A stretch of 64,000 bases of DNA from JAWVFM01 sp963841455 (GTDB taxonomy: Bacteria; Actinomycetota; Thermoleophilia; Solirubrobacterales; 70-9): positions 62,001 to 126,000 of the forward strand of contig CAWJCU010000017.1 of NCBI GenBank assembly GCA_963841455.1, written 5' to 3'. The translations under genes and the position numbers were made by a program. Position 1 is the stretch's first letter; each line of letters begins with the position of its first letter. Below the pieces are notes generated by a model. It was not told where the DNA came from, did no database searches, and worked only from the letters and a program-made list of their open reading frames with translations. Of this stretch, positions 17,687 through 25,939 are shown piece by piece.

Positions 17687-19018
17687 TCACGCGGCGTCCT
17701 TGTAGCGCGACTTCCGCGGCACGAAGTCGATCACCACGGGCACCCCTTCCAGGGCGTAGGCCTCGCGGAGGCGGTTCTCGAGGTGGTAGGCCCAGTCGCG
17801 AGAGATCAGGCGACGGTCGTTCACCTGGATCGCGAACCGCGGCGGCCGGCGGCCGATCTGGGCGGCGTAGTACAGGCGCAGGCGCCGTCCGCGTTTCGCC
17901 GGTGGAGGCGTTCGTGCGACGACGCTGCCGACGAAGCGGTTGAGCTCGGGCGTGGCAATGCGCGATGCCCGCCGCTCCGCGAGGTCGCAGGCGCGCTCGA
18001 GCAGCTTGGGGACGTTGCGGCCCGTGAGCGCCGAGGCGGTGACGACCGGCGGGCGCTGGCGGAGGCGCCGGGAGAGCCTGGCCGTGGCGTCCTCGAGGTC
18101 GGTGCGCCCGATGTCCCACTTGTTGAGTGCCACGAGCGTCGCGCACCCGGTCTTCATCGCGAGCTCGGCTACGCGGAGGTCCTCGGACGTCACGCCCTCC
18201 GAGGCGTCGCAGACCACGAGGGCGACGTCGGCTCGCTCGGCCGCCCGCTCGGATCGAAGCTGGGAGTAGTAGTCCACGGTGCCCGCCACCTTGGTGCGAC
18301 GGCGAAGCCCCGCCGTGTCGACGAGCACGAGCGATCGCCCGTCGAGCTCGAGCTCGGTGTCGATCGCGTCGCGCGTCGTGCCCGCGCGCTCGGAGACGAT
18401 CACGCGGTCTGAGCCCAGGAACGTGTTGACGAGCGAGGACTTGCCGACGTTGGGGCGCCCGATCACCGCGACCCGGACGCTCTCGCCGTCATCCGCGTCA
18501 ACCTCCGTCACGGCATCAGCGGCCAGCTCCGCCAAGCGGTCGAGCAGGTCGCCCGTACCGAGCCCCTGCGCCGCCGAGACCGCAAACGGCTCGCCAAGCC
18601 CGAGGCGGCCGAGCTCCGCGGCCGAGGGAATGTCCTCCGGGCGGTCGACCTTGTTCGCCGCGACAACGACCGGCACCTCTGCGCGCCGGAGGATGTCCGC
18701 GACCTCGGCGTCGCCCTGTCGCAGCCCGGCGCGAGCGTCGAGAACGAGCACGATCGCGTCCGCCTCCTGGATCGCGGTTCGGGCCTGGGACTGCACGGCT
18801 CGGGCGAGCGAGTCCTCGGCCGCGAGGTCCACACCGCCGGTATCGACGAGGCGGAACTCCACCCCGTTCCACTCGCAGGCGACCGCCTTGCGATCGCGGG
18901 TCACGCCGGCCTCAGCGTGCACGACCGCCTCCCGGCCGCCCGCGAGGCGGTTCACCAACGTGGATTTGCCGACGTTCGGAAAGCCGACGACCGCGATCTC
19001 GGGCCTCCCGCTCGTCAC
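17687..19018 (-). CDS. der: Ribosome-assembly GTPase Der (EngA)
   Basis: Double-Era-like GTPase needed for 50S ribosome maturation. The 443-residue protein has G1 motifs GFPNVGKST (residues 11-19) and GRPNVGKSS (about 182-190), DTGG and DTAG G3 motifs, NKVD and NKWD G4 motifs, and a C-terminal KH-like domain ending in IDFVPRKSRYKD. GTG 19018 overlaps the cmk stop as GTGA. The cmk-der pair follows aroA as in many actinobacteria. Confidence 0.96.
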   Translation of the reverse strand: MTSGRPEIAVVGFPNVGKSTLVNRLAGGREAVVHAEAGVTRDRKAVACEWNGVEFRLVDTGGVDLAAEDSLARAVQSQARTAIQEADAIVLVLDARAGLRQGDAEVADILRRAEVPVVVAANKVDRPEDIPSAAELGRLGLGEPFAVSAAQGLGTGDLLDRLAELAADAVTEVDADDGESVRVAVIGRPNVGKSSLVNTFLGSDRVIVSERAGTTRDAIDTELELDGRSLVLVDTAGLRRRTKVAGTVDYYSQLRSERAAERADVALVVCDASEGVTSEDLRVAELAMKTGCATLVALNKWDIGRTDLEDATARLSRRLRQRPPVVTASALTGRNVPKLLERACDLAERRASRIATPELNRFVGSVVARTPPPAKRGRRLRLYYAAQIGRRPPRFAIQVNDRRLISRDWAYHLENRLREAYALEGVPVVIDFVPRKSRYKDAA

Positions 19019-19656
19019 GCCAGCACCCCGCGCTCCGTGCCGAGGTCGACGATCCGCTCTACGACGGCGCCGACATCGAGTCCGCCGGTGTCGATCTGCA
19101 CGGCGTCCTCCGCGGGGCGTAGTGCCCCATGCTCGCGGGTCTCGTCGCGGCCGTCCCGCTCGGCCTGCGCCGCCAGGACCTCCGCCGCGTGCTCGCCCGT
19201 CTCTGCTGCGCGCCGGCGCGCGCGCTCCGCCGCATCGGCGGTGAGGAAGACCTTGAGCTCGGCGCCGGGCACCACGACGGTGCCGATGTCGCGGCCCTCG
19301 GCGACCCAGTCGCCGCTTGCAACGAGCGCACGCTGGCGCTCCACCATCGCGGCCCGGACCTCCGGATGCACGGAGACGCGAGAGGCCGCCTCGCTGACCT
19401 CCGGCGCGCGGATCGCCTCCGTAACGTCCTCGCCGTCCAGGGTCACTCGAGAGCCGTCGATGGAGATCGAGAGGCCCGCCGCTATGGCGCCGACCTCGGT
19501 TCCGCGGTCGAGATCCGCGCCGGCGCGGAATGCCGCGAGGGCGACGCAGCGGTACATCGCGCCTGAGTCGAGGTACGTGGCCCCGAGCTCGCCCGCCAGC
19601 GCGCGAGCGACGGTGGACTTTCCGGCCCCTGCAGGGCCGTCGATCGCGATAACCAT
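19015..19656 (-). CDS. cmk: Cytidylate kinase
   Basis: Phosphorylates CMP and dCMP. The 213-residue protein starts with the P-loop IDGPAGAGKSTVARALA and shows the cytidylate kinase marks LDSGAMYR and ASGDWVAEGRDIGTVV. It is divergent from the cupin gene with only 48 bp between them; on the minus strand a TATATT lies 10 nt before the ATG and may be its -10 element. Its stop is fused to the der start (GTGA). Confidence 0.95.
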   Translation of the reverse strand: MVIAIDGPAGAGKSTVARALAGELGATYLDSGAMYRCVALAAFRAGADLDRGTEVGAIAAGLSISIDGSRVTLDGEDVTEAIRAPEVSEAASRVSVHPEVRAAMVERQRALVASGDWVAEGRDIGTVVVPGAELKVFLTADAAERARRRAAETGEHAAEVLAAQAERDGRDETREHGALRPAEDAVQIDTGGLDVGAVVERIVDLGTERGVLA

Positions 19657-19704
19657 CGGGCCGCGCAATATAGAGTCGGGCGCCGCAGTCGACCCGGAGG
19701 ACCG

Positions 19705-20034
19705 ATGCGCAGTTGGGACATCTCGACCCTTGACGTGAAGCCGCACCAACCGGAGGTGCTGGACTCGGAGTCGGAGGGCCGCGCAATCGTGATCCAGCTT
19801 CCCGCCGGCGAGCGTCTTCAGGAGCATCAGGTCCACGAGCGGGCGTCGCTGCTCGTGATCGATGGGCGCATAGAGGTCGACGACTCCGGCGGCGAGACCG
19901 TCAACGGCGGGCCCGGCTTCCTGGCCGTGTTCGACCCCAACGAGCGCCACGAGGTGCGAGCCACGGAAGATTCGCGCCTCCTGCTCCTGCTCTCGCCCTG
20001 GCCGGGCGAGGGGCACCCCTCGAACCGCGAGTAA
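19705..20034 (+). CDS. Small cupin-domain protein
   Basis: A 109-residue single-domain cupin. It has the two strand motifs of the fold, including EHQVHERASLLVIDGRIEV (motif 1) and FLAVFDPNERHEVRATEDS (motif 2), each with His/Glu residues that could bind a metal. A strong ribosome binding site GGAGG lies 4 nt before ATG 19705. Substrate unknown. It is a lone plus-strand gene between cmk and aroA. It ends 4 nt before a 46-nt palindromic element, which probably ends its transcript. Confidence 0.8.
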   Translation: MRSWDISTLDVKPHQPEVLDSESEGRAIVIQLPAGERLQEHQVHERASLLVIDGRIEVDDSGGETVNGGPGFLAVFDPNERHEVRATEDSRLLLLLSPWPGEGHPSNRE

Positions 20035-20038
20035 CTGG

Positions 20039-20084
20039 CGAACGTCCCTCGCTGGTGGCCATAGGCCCTACCGAGTGACGTTCG
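20039..20084. repeat. 46-nt palindromic element, copy A
   Basis: Begins CGAACGTCCC and ends GACGTTCG, the ends being inverted repeats (CGAACGTCcCTCG against CGAGTGACGTTCG with one mismatch). A second element of exactly 46 nt with the same first ten bases and the same last eight bases lies at 58871-58916. Here it follows the cupin gene and includes the last codons and stop of aroA, so it may act as a two-way transcription end. Confidence 0.55.
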
Positions 20085-21423
20085 GCGAATTCGTGAGCGC
20101 CCTGAGGTCCGCCTCGAAGCCGGGGTAGCTCACCGCAACCGCCTCGAACCCCGAGACCTCGACGCCCTCGCGGCTGGCGAGCCCGGCTATGGCCCCAAGC
20201 ATCGCGAGGCGGTGGTCGCCGCGCGAATCGATCGCCCCACCCTCGAGGCCCTCGCCGCCGCTTACCGCGAAGCCGTCGTCGCGGGCCTCGATGTCGGCGC
20301 CGAGTGCCGCGAGCCCCTCGGCGACACCTGCGATCCGGTCCGACTCCTTCGCGCGGAGCTCGGCGGCGCCCTCCACCACCGTCTCGCCCTCGGCGAAGCA
20401 CCCGGCCAGGGCCACCAGCGGGAGCTCGTCGATGGCGACCGCGACCTCCGCCGCCTGGACGCGCGTCGCGACGAGAGGGCCGCTTGTGGCGACGACGGTG
20501 CCCCGGGGCTCGCCGCCCGGGCCCATCACCTCCTCGGTCACCCGAACCGCGGCGCCCATCCGGTTCAGGATCCCGAGCAGGCCCACGCGCGTCGGGTTGA
20601 GGCCTACGGACGCGATCGTCACCTCGCTGTTCGGAATGATCGCCGCCGCCACGAGCCAGAAGGCCGCGGAGGAGAAGTCCCCGGGGACCTCGACGGCCCC
20701 GAGCTGGATCGAATCGGCCGGCCCTACGCGGACCTCGCGCGCCGGCGGGCCCCCGATGCCGGGAACGGTGCGGAGCTCGCGCGCGCCGACGCGGACCCCT
20801 CCTGCGCGCAGCATGCGCTCGGTGTGGTCGCGGGTGGGCGCGGGCTCAACCACGGCCGTCTCCCCCTCCGCCAGGAGGCCGGCGAGCAGCAGGCAGGACT
20901 TCACCTGCGCACTCGCCACGGAGAGGCTGTGCTCGGCTCCTCGCAGCGCTCGCCCCTCCACGCTGAGCGGGGGAAGCCGCCCGTGGCGCGCGGAGACCTC
21001 GGCGCCCATGTCCCGCAGAGGCTCGACCACGCGGTCGACGGGCCGGGCGCGGATCGACTCGTCGCCGTCGAGAACCCAGGACCCGCCGGGCTGCCCCGCC
21101 AGCCAGCCGGGCAGGATGCGCAGGAGGGTCCCCGCGTTGCCCACGTCGATCTCGGCCCCCACGGCGCCTCGAAGGCCGGCACCGCCGACGGTGACGTCGA
21201 TCCCACCCGGCGCTGAGCCGGAAGGCCCGATCTCCTCGACGTCCGCGCCGAGGGCGGCGACCGCAGCGAGTGTCGAGCGCGTGTCGGCCGCGTCGAGGTA
21301 ACCGCCGATCGTCGTCTCCCCCTCCCCCATCGCCGCCAGGATGGCCGCGCGGTGCGAGATCGACTTGTCGGGCGGGGCGAGGAGCTCGCCGCTGAGCGAG
21401 CCCCGGGGCTCGAAGCGGCTCAT
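20068..21423 (-). CDS. aroA: 3-phosphoshikimate 1-carboxyvinyltransferase (EPSP synthase)
   Basis: Joins PEP and shikimate 3-phosphate in the shikimate pathway. The 451-residue protein has PPDKSISHRAAILAAMGEGE near the start, the PEP-binding loop GNAGTLLRILPG, SAQVKSCLLLAGL, RDHTERML, and a C-terminal RAKESDRI and DHRLAM. ATG 21423 overlaps the tyrA stop as ATGA. The last seven codons lie inside the 46-nt palindromic element at 20039-20084. Part of the leader-controlled aroF-tyrA-aroA unit. Confidence 0.96.
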   Translation of the reverse strand: MSRFEPRGSLSGELLAPPDKSISHRAAILAAMGEGETTIGGYLDAADTRSTLAAVAALGADVEEIGPSGSAPGGIDVTVGGAGLRGAVGAEIDVGNAGTLLRILPGWLAGQPGGSWVLDGDESIRARPVDRVVEPLRDMGAEVSARHGRLPPLSVEGRALRGAEHSLSVASAQVKSCLLLAGLLAEGETAVVEPAPTRDHTERMLRAGGVRVGARELRTVPGIGGPPAREVRVGPADSIQLGAVEVPGDFSSAAFWLVAAAIIPNSEVTIASVGLNPTRVGLLGILNRMGAAVRVTEEVMGPGGEPRGTVVATSGPLVATRVQAAEVAVAIDELPLVALAGCFAEGETVVEGAAELRAKESDRIAGVAEGLAALGADIEARDDGFAVSGGEGLEGGAIDSRGDHRLAMLGAIAGLASREGVEVSGFEAVAVSYPGFEADLRALTNSPNVTR

Positions 21424-22514
21424 TCGGGGGCCGACACGAGCGCGACCGCATGCCCGAGGTCGCGGACGACCTCGGCCGCGCGCTCGGCCTCCTCGGTGCC
21501 GGCGACCCAAATCGAGATCGCGCCGGTTCGCATGTCGGAGGCCGGGTAGAGGGCCATGTCCTCGATGTTGACCTGGGCGCGTCCAAGGGCCAGCGCGACC
21601 TCGGCGACGGTCCCGGGCTCATTCGACACGGTCATCCGCAGCTCCTGCAGCGTGCCCCCCGCCGCGCCGGCCTCGAGAAGCGCCCTTCTGTCCTCGCCCG
21701 CGGCGCGGTGCCACGAGTCGACGGCGTCGCGCTCGCCCGCGCGAATCAGCTCCGCCGCTTCGGCAAGCCGGGCCGAGATCGACTGGATCTGGTCGGCGAC
21801 GCCATCCCGGTTGGTCGCGAAGATGTCGGTCCAGATGGCGGGGTTCGCCCCGGCGACCCGGGTGGCGTCGCGAAAGCTGGGGCCCACCTCGGGCAGGCGC
21901 TCGGACCCCTCCGCCAGCTCCGCGGCCGCCGTGGAGGCCAGGGCGTTGGCAAGCACGTGTGGGAGGTGGCTGATCGTGGCCATCATGCGGTCATGCCCGA
22001 CGGGTTCGATCGCGGCAGGGCGGGCGCCGAGGTCCGCGATCGCCCGCTGGACGCGGTCATAGTGGATGCCGCTCGTGCGATCGGTTGGCGTCAGGTACCA
22101 GCGCGCACCCTCGAAGAGGTCCGCCCTTGCGTTGGCGACGCCGGCGGTCTCGGCGCCGGCCAGCGGATGCCCGCCGACGAACCGCTCGCTGCCGGGGACC
22201 TCCGCGAGCCCGGCGACGAGCTCGCGCTTGGTCGAGCCGACGTCGGTCACCGCCGCCTCGCCGCCGCTGGCGGCGATGGCGTCGGTGACGAGGCCGGGTA
22301 GGGCCCGTACCGGGGCCGCGCAGAACGCGAGCTCGGCGCCCTCGACGGCCTCGGCAACCGAGGCGGCGCCGCGATCCAGCGCTCCCAGTTCCAGCGCTCG
22401 CGCGACGTTCCCCTCATCGGGGTCGTAGCCGGAGACCTCGGCCTTGAGCCGCCGCCTCGCAGCGAGCCCGATCGAGCCGCCGATCAGGCCCACGCCGAGG
22501 ACGGCGATCCTCAT
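21420..22514 (-). CDS. tyrA: Prephenate dehydrogenase with C-terminal ACT-like domain
   Basis: NAD(P)-dependent oxidative decarboxylation of prephenate toward tyrosine (or of arogenate). The 364-residue protein has the Rossmann motif VLGVGLIGGSIGLA, VTDVGSTK, GGHPLAGAE, and ATISHLPHVLANAL, followed from about residue 280 by an ACT-like domain (MTVSNEPGTVAEVALALG) that would bind an amino-acid effector such as tyrosine. ATG 22514 overlaps the DAHP synthase stop as ATGA. Confidence 0.94.
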   Translation of the reverse strand: MRIAVLGVGLIGGSIGLAARRRLKAEVSGYDPDEGNVARALELGALDRGAASVAEAVEGAELAFCAAPVRALPGLVTDAIAASGGEAAVTDVGSTKRELVAGLAEVPGSERFVGGHPLAGAETAGVANARADLFEGARWYLTPTDRTSGIHYDRVQRAIADLGARPAAIEPVGHDRMMATISHLPHVLANALASTAAAELAEGSERLPEVGPSFRDATRVAGANPAIWTDIFATNRDGVADQIQSISARLAEAAELIRAGERDAVDSWHRAAGEDRRALLEAGAAGGTLQELRMTVSNEPGTVAEVALALGRAQVNIEDMALYPASDMRTGAISIWVAGTEEAERAAEVVRDLGHAVALVSAPE

Positions 22515-23596
22515 CCCTTGCGACGAGCTTCCACTGCGCCCGCGAGCCGGTCGCAGACCACGGCAGTCCGCTCCCAGTCGAGACACGCATCGGTGACCGA
22601 CTGCCCGTACGTCAGCTTGCCGTCGCCGCCGAGGTCCTGGCGCCCGGCGACGATGAACGACTCGAGCATCACGCCGACGATCCCGCGGCTGCCCGCCGCG
22701 ACCTGCTCGGCGATCCCCTTGGCCGCCGTCACCTGGCGATCCGGATCCTTGGCGCTGTTGCCATGCGAGGCGTCGATCACGAGCCGCTCGGGCAGCTTCG
22801 CGTCTCGCAGCAGCCCTAGCGCCGTCCCGACCTCCTCGGCCGAGTAGTTGGGGCCGTCGTCGCCGCCGCGAAGGATCACGTGGCCCTCGGGGTTGCCGGT
22901 TGTGTAGAGGATCGCCGGGGCGCCGGCGTCGTCGATGCCGGCGAAGGCGTGCTCCGCGGCCGCCGCGCGCACGGCGTCGACCGCCACCTGCACATTGCCG
23001 TCGGTCCGGTTCTTGAAGCCGATCGGCATCGAGAGGCCGGAGCCGAGCTGGCGGTGCGTCTGGCTCTCGCTCGTGCGAGCGCCGATCGCCCCCCAGGCGA
23101 CGGTGTCGGCGATGTACTGCGGCGTGATCGGGTCGAGGAACTCACAGCCGACCGGCAGGCCGACGTCGAGCACGTCGAGCAGGAGCTCGCGCGCGATCCG
23201 AAGGCCCGCGTTGACGTCGCCGGACCCATCGAGGTGGGGATCGTTGATGAGGCCCTTCCAGCCGACGGTGGTCCTCGGCTTCTCGAAGTAGACCCGCATC
23301 ACCACGAGCAGGTCGTCGCGAAGCTCGTCCGCCACCGCAGCGAGGCGCTGGGCGTAGTCGAGGGCCGCTTCGGGGTCGTGGACACTGCAGGGGCCGGCCA
23401 CCACGAGCAGGCGGTCGTCGGTGCCGTCGAGCACCGCGGCCACCTCCTCGCGCCCGCGCACCACCGCCGTCGCGCGCTCGTCGCCGAGCGGGAGCTCGTC
23501 GAGCAGGCTCGCCGGCGCGACGAGCTCTACGACCCGCTCGATGCGGCGGTCGCGAACCGAGTCTCTTGCGCGTTGACTTTCCGTGCCGATGATCAT
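22511..23596 (-). CDS. aroF: 3-deoxy-7-phosphoheptulonate synthase, type I (AroF/G/H class)
   Basis: First enzyme of the shikimate pathway, condensing PEP and erythrose 4-phosphate. The 361-residue protein shows GPCSVHD, RVYFEKPRTTVGWKG, EFLDPITPQY, GARTSESQTHRQLGSG, and DASHGNSAKDP, all typical of the Phe/Tyr/Trp-regulated class. I chose ATG 23596 because AGAGGA lies 11 nt upstream; the longer TTG 23620 frame would place that site inside the gene. It is preceded by an aromatic leader peptide and hairpins (23644-23785), which should tune expression of aroF-tyrA-aroA-cmk-der. Confidence 0.95.
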   Translation of the reverse strand: MIIGTESQRARDSVRDRRIERVVELVAPASLLDELPLGDERATAVVRGREEVAAVLDGTDDRLLVVAGPCSVHDPEAALDYAQRLAAVADELRDDLLVVMRVYFEKPRTTVGWKGLINDPHLDGSGDVNAGLRIARELLLDVLDVGLPVGCEFLDPITPQYIADTVAWGAIGARTSESQTHRQLGSGLSMPIGFKNRTDGNVQVAVDAVRAAAAEHAFAGIDDAGAPAILYTTGNPEGHVILRGGDDGPNYSAEEVGTALGLLRDAKLPERLVIDASHGNSAKDPDRQVTAAKGIAEQVAAGSRGIVGVMLESFIVAGRQDLGGDGKLTYGQSVTDACLDWERTAVVCDRLAGAVEARRKG

Positions 23597-23643
23597 GCCG
23601 TCTTGTTTCCTCTCGTTCAAAAAGCGTGCGTAGGGCGCAGTAC

Positions 23644-23696
23644 GGCGTCCGGTGATTCAGTCCTGCTAGGGGCCGAGGTCGGCCAGGCCGGACGCC
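23644..23696 (-). promoter_or_regulatory. Attenuator-like RNA structure between the leader peptide and aroF
   Basis: On the transcript, the leader stop codon UAG shares its G with the 5' arm GGCGTCCGG of a perfect 9-bp inverted repeat; the 3' arm CCGGACGCC lies at 23644-23652. Inside sits a second perfect hairpin, GGCCGA-CC-TCGGCC (23671-23684). A T-run (TTTTT, 23619-23623) follows a 4-bp TGCG/CGCA stem about 20 nt downstream of the large stem. A ribosome halted on the aromatic codons would sit next to the 5' arm, while one at the stop would cover it. Whether control is by termination or by access to the aroF ribosome binding site is not decided by the sequence. Confidence 0.6.
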
Positions 23697-23785
23697 TAGC
23701 TAAATCGCCAGTAATAAAAGGACCAAGCGAACGCGGGCGCGCCGAGGGCGGCGGTGGTGAGGCCCGGCGTCAGGTCGCGGTCCAT
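23696..23785 (-). CDS. Aromatic amino acid leader peptide (29 aa) upstream of DAHP synthase
   Basis: ATG 23785 to TAG 23696. The peptide ends FAWSFYYWRFS: seven of its last eleven residues are Phe, Tyr or Trp (F19, W21, F23, Y24, Y25, W26, F28). It lies in the gap between hisC and aroF, on the same strand as aroF, and ends against a 9-bp inverted repeat. Such a peptide before the first shikimate-pathway enzyme is the classic form of a ribosome-mediated attenuator. Mixing all three aromatic codon types would make it a common sensor of Trp, Phe and Tyr charging. It has no Shine-Dalgarno sequence; the promoter fits a leaderless transcript. Confidence 0.75.
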   Translation of the reverse strand: MDRDLTPGLTTAALGAPAFAWSFYYWRFS

Positions 23786-23792
23786 TGCGGGG

Positions 23793-23822
23793 TTTGTAGC
23801 AGGTGGAGGGGCGTTCTTGCAA
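23793..23822 (-). promoter_or_regulatory. Predicted leaderless promoter of the aromatic leader / aroF unit
   Basis: On the minus strand TTGCAA (-35, 23817-23822) and TACAAA (-10, 23793-23798) are 18 bp apart, each matching four of six consensus bases. The -10 ends 7 nt before ATG 23785, so transcription would begin at or next to the leader start codon, in keeping with the lack of a ribosome binding site. Confidence 0.5.
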
Positions 23823-23894
23823 ATCGCGCCGCATATCGCCTTTTGCCCGCATAGCGGCAACAAAGCGCCACTAGGCGCGCCGCAGGCAATCCCC

Positions 23895-24989
23895 TCACCG
23901 AATGGCGCCTGCCAGAGCGCCGAGGAACCGCTCGTTCTCCTCCCGCGTCCCGTAGGTGACACGGATGCTGCCGGGCCCGCCGAGGCCGGAGCCTGGGCGG
24001 ACGATGACTCCGGCCTCGCCGAGGCTGCGCACGATCTCGTCCTCGTCGCGGTCTCCCAGCGCGATCCATGAGAAGTTGGCCTGCGATTCCGGCGAGTCGA
24101 GGCCCAGCTCCAGGACCCCCGACTCCACGTGGACGCGCTCCACGATCGTGCGCTCGACCCGCCTCTGCACGTCATCGGAATGCCGAATCGCCTCGGCCGC
24201 CGCCGCCTGGGCGATCGAGTTGACCGAGAAGGGCTGGCGGACGGCGTCGACCGCGGCACGGAGCTTCGCCGAGCACAGCGCGTACCCGCAGCGCAGTCCG
24301 GCGAGACCATGGACCTTGCTGAAGGTGCGAAGCACCATGAGGTTCGGGAAGTCGGCCAGCAGGTCGGCGCCGGCGTCCGGGTCGTCGTGGGTCTGGAACT
24401 CGGCGTAGGCCTCGTCGAGGACGACCGTCACGTGGGACGGCACTCGCTCGCAGAAGGCGGCGATATCGCTTGCCGGAAGGTGGGTGGAGGTCGGGTTGTT
24501 GGGGTTGCAGACGAGGACCATCTGCGTCGCCGCAGTGACCTCGGTCGCCATGGCGTCGAGGTCGTGAACGTCGCCGGTGGCAAGCGGAACGCGGATCTCG
24601 CGGGCGCCCGAAAGCGCGGCCAGGTGCGGATAGATCGAGAACGAGGGCCAGGCGAAGAGGATCTCGGCGCCCGGCTCGCATAGCGCCTCCGCGGCGGCGA
24701 GGAGAATCTCGCAGGAGCCGTTGCCGATCGCGACGCGGGCCGGATCGGTCTCGTGGCGCTCGGAGATGCGGCGCCGCAGCGTTGGCGAGAACTGCTCCGG
24801 GTAGCGGTTGGCCCCGGACGCCGCGCGCGCGATCGCCTCGACGACCGCCGGGTGCGGGCCCCAGGGCGACTCGTTCGAGGCGAGCTTCACGGCATCCGCG
24901 GCGCCGAAGCGCTCACGCGCGGCGTCGATCTGAAGCCCGGCCTCGTAATGCGGCATCTGAGCCAGTTTCTTGGCGAAGGTCACGGCCAT
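23895..24989 (-). CDS. hisC: HisC-family aminotransferase (histidinol-phosphate or aromatic amino acid)
   Basis: PLP-dependent class I/II aminotransferase of 364 residues. It has ASNESPWGP near the start, NRYPEQ, NPNNPTSTHLP, LDEAYAEF, and the PLP lysine K225 in RTFSKVHGLAGLRCGY. The family covers histidinol-phosphate and aromatic aminotransferases, which cannot be told apart by eye. Its place just before DAHP synthase and prephenate dehydrogenase, and behind chorismate mutase, favours phenylalanine/tyrosine formation (Pat-like), possibly together with histidine synthesis. The start is ATG 24989. It lies upstream of the leader promoter, so it may be expressed apart from aroF. Confidence 0.88.
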   Translation of the reverse strand: MAVTFAKKLAQMPHYEAGLQIDAARERFGAADAVKLASNESPWGPHPAVVEAIARAASGANRYPEQFSPTLRRRISERHETDPARVAIGNGSCEILLAAAEALCEPGAEILFAWPSFSIYPHLAALSGAREIRVPLATGDVHDLDAMATEVTAATQMVLVCNPNNPTSTHLPASDIAAFCERVPSHVTVVLDEAYAEFQTHDDPDAGADLLADFPNLMVLRTFSKVHGLAGLRCGYALCSAKLRAAVDAVRQPFSVNSIAQAAAAEAIRHSDDVQRRVERTIVERVHVESGVLELGLDSPESQANFSWIALGDRDEDEIVRSLGEAGVIVRPGSGLGGPGSIRVTYGTREENERFLGALAGAIR

Positions 24990-25029
24990 GGGCCGCTCAT
25001 TCTGGCGGACGGGCTCCGAGACGCGGCGG

Positions 25030-25929
25030 CTAGCGCGGCTGCCAATCCGGTTCGCTGATGAACTGGCCCCTCGCGATCCGGTGGGCGCCGGTCCCGTCGG
25101 CATGCATGACGAACAGGTTCTGAAGGCGGGAGAACACGATCAGCTTCCCGTCGGGGGAGTAGGTCGGGTCGTCGAAGTTGGCCCCGCTGTGACTGATGCG
25201 GGTCGCCTTGCCGTTCAGCCCGAACGACCAGGCCTGAACGAAGCCGAAGGCGGTCGAGCACCCGGCGAGGACGCTCTTGCCGTCCGGGGCGAAGCTCGCG
25301 GACTCGCACTCCAGGTTGCCGCCGAGGTCGTGGTTCTGCTTGCCATCGTCGCCCATGATCCGGAGCTCACCCTTGAACTCACCGAGGGCGGCCGAGATGT
25401 ATGCGATGCGCTTGCCGTTCGGCGAGAACGCGGGCTGGAGATCGAACTCGCCGCGCGTGAGCCGCTTCGGATGGCCCCCGCCGGCGCCCATGATCCAGAT
25501 CTGGGGGCCGCCGCCCGCGCGCTGGCTCGAGAAGGCGATCCGCTTTCCCTTGGGCCCCGAGAAGGACGGATCGCGGTCTCCGCTCCCGTGGCTGATCCGC
25601 CGCACGTGCTTCCCGCTCGCCGACGCGACGTAGATGCCGTCGTGATCCGTGTACGCGAGGCGTCGCCCATCGGGCGAGTAGGAGGGGGTCTCGCGCCCAT
25701 AGGCCTTGTTGCTGATCAGGCGAGTCTGGCGGCCGCCCGCGGACGACACGCTGAAAACCTCGTTGACGTTCCCCCCCGGGCCGACGGCCTTCGTGAAAGC
25801 GATCCGCCCGTTCCGGCCCGGGAACGACGCGGGGGCGCTTGCCACCGCCCAAGCTCCGGCGACGGCGGCTGTCAGCAGAGCGGACCCCAGCGCCGCCCGG
25901 CGAACGCGCGTGTTCGGAATCGCATCCAC
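25030..25929 (-). CDS. Exported TolB/PD40-like beta-propeller protein
   Basis: A 299-residue protein with a signal-like N-terminus (RRAALGSALLTAAVAGAWAV) followed by about six WD40-like/PD40 blades, each with a PDG or PNG turn: SYSPDGRRLAYTD, SFSGPKGKRIAFSS, AFSPNGKRIAYIS, SFAPDGKSVLAG, TYSPDGKLIVFSR. Such propellers bind proteins or glycans outside the membrane; no catalytic residues are evident. GTG 25929 is used. It sits between aroH and hisC with gaps of 10 and 40 nt, so it is in the same transcription unit, but a link to aromatic synthesis is not evident. Confidence 0.8.
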   Translation of the reverse strand: MDAIPNTRVRRAALGSALLTAAVAGAWAVASAPASFPGRNGRIAFTKAVGPGGNVNEVFSVSSAGGRQTRLISNKAYGRETPSYSPDGRRLAYTDHDGIYVASASGKHVRRISHGSGDRDPSFSGPKGKRIAFSSQRAGGGPQIWIMGAGGGHPKRLTRGEFDLQPAFSPNGKRIAYISAALGEFKGELRIMGDDGKQNHDLGGNLECESASFAPDGKSVLAGCSTAFGFVQAWSFGLNGKATRISHSGANFDDPTYSPDGKLIVFSRLQNLFVMHADGTGAHRIARGQFISEPDWQPR

Positions 25930-25939
25930 GTGCGGGACG

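Noticed and set aside
14595..18146. A 1183-codon open frame that joins der antisense-like sequence, DUF3352 and metK
   Set aside because: Only the DUF3352 part and the first part of metK are real. The N-terminal 200 codons are an alternative frame of the der 3' end and the gap, and metK has its own start at 15608.
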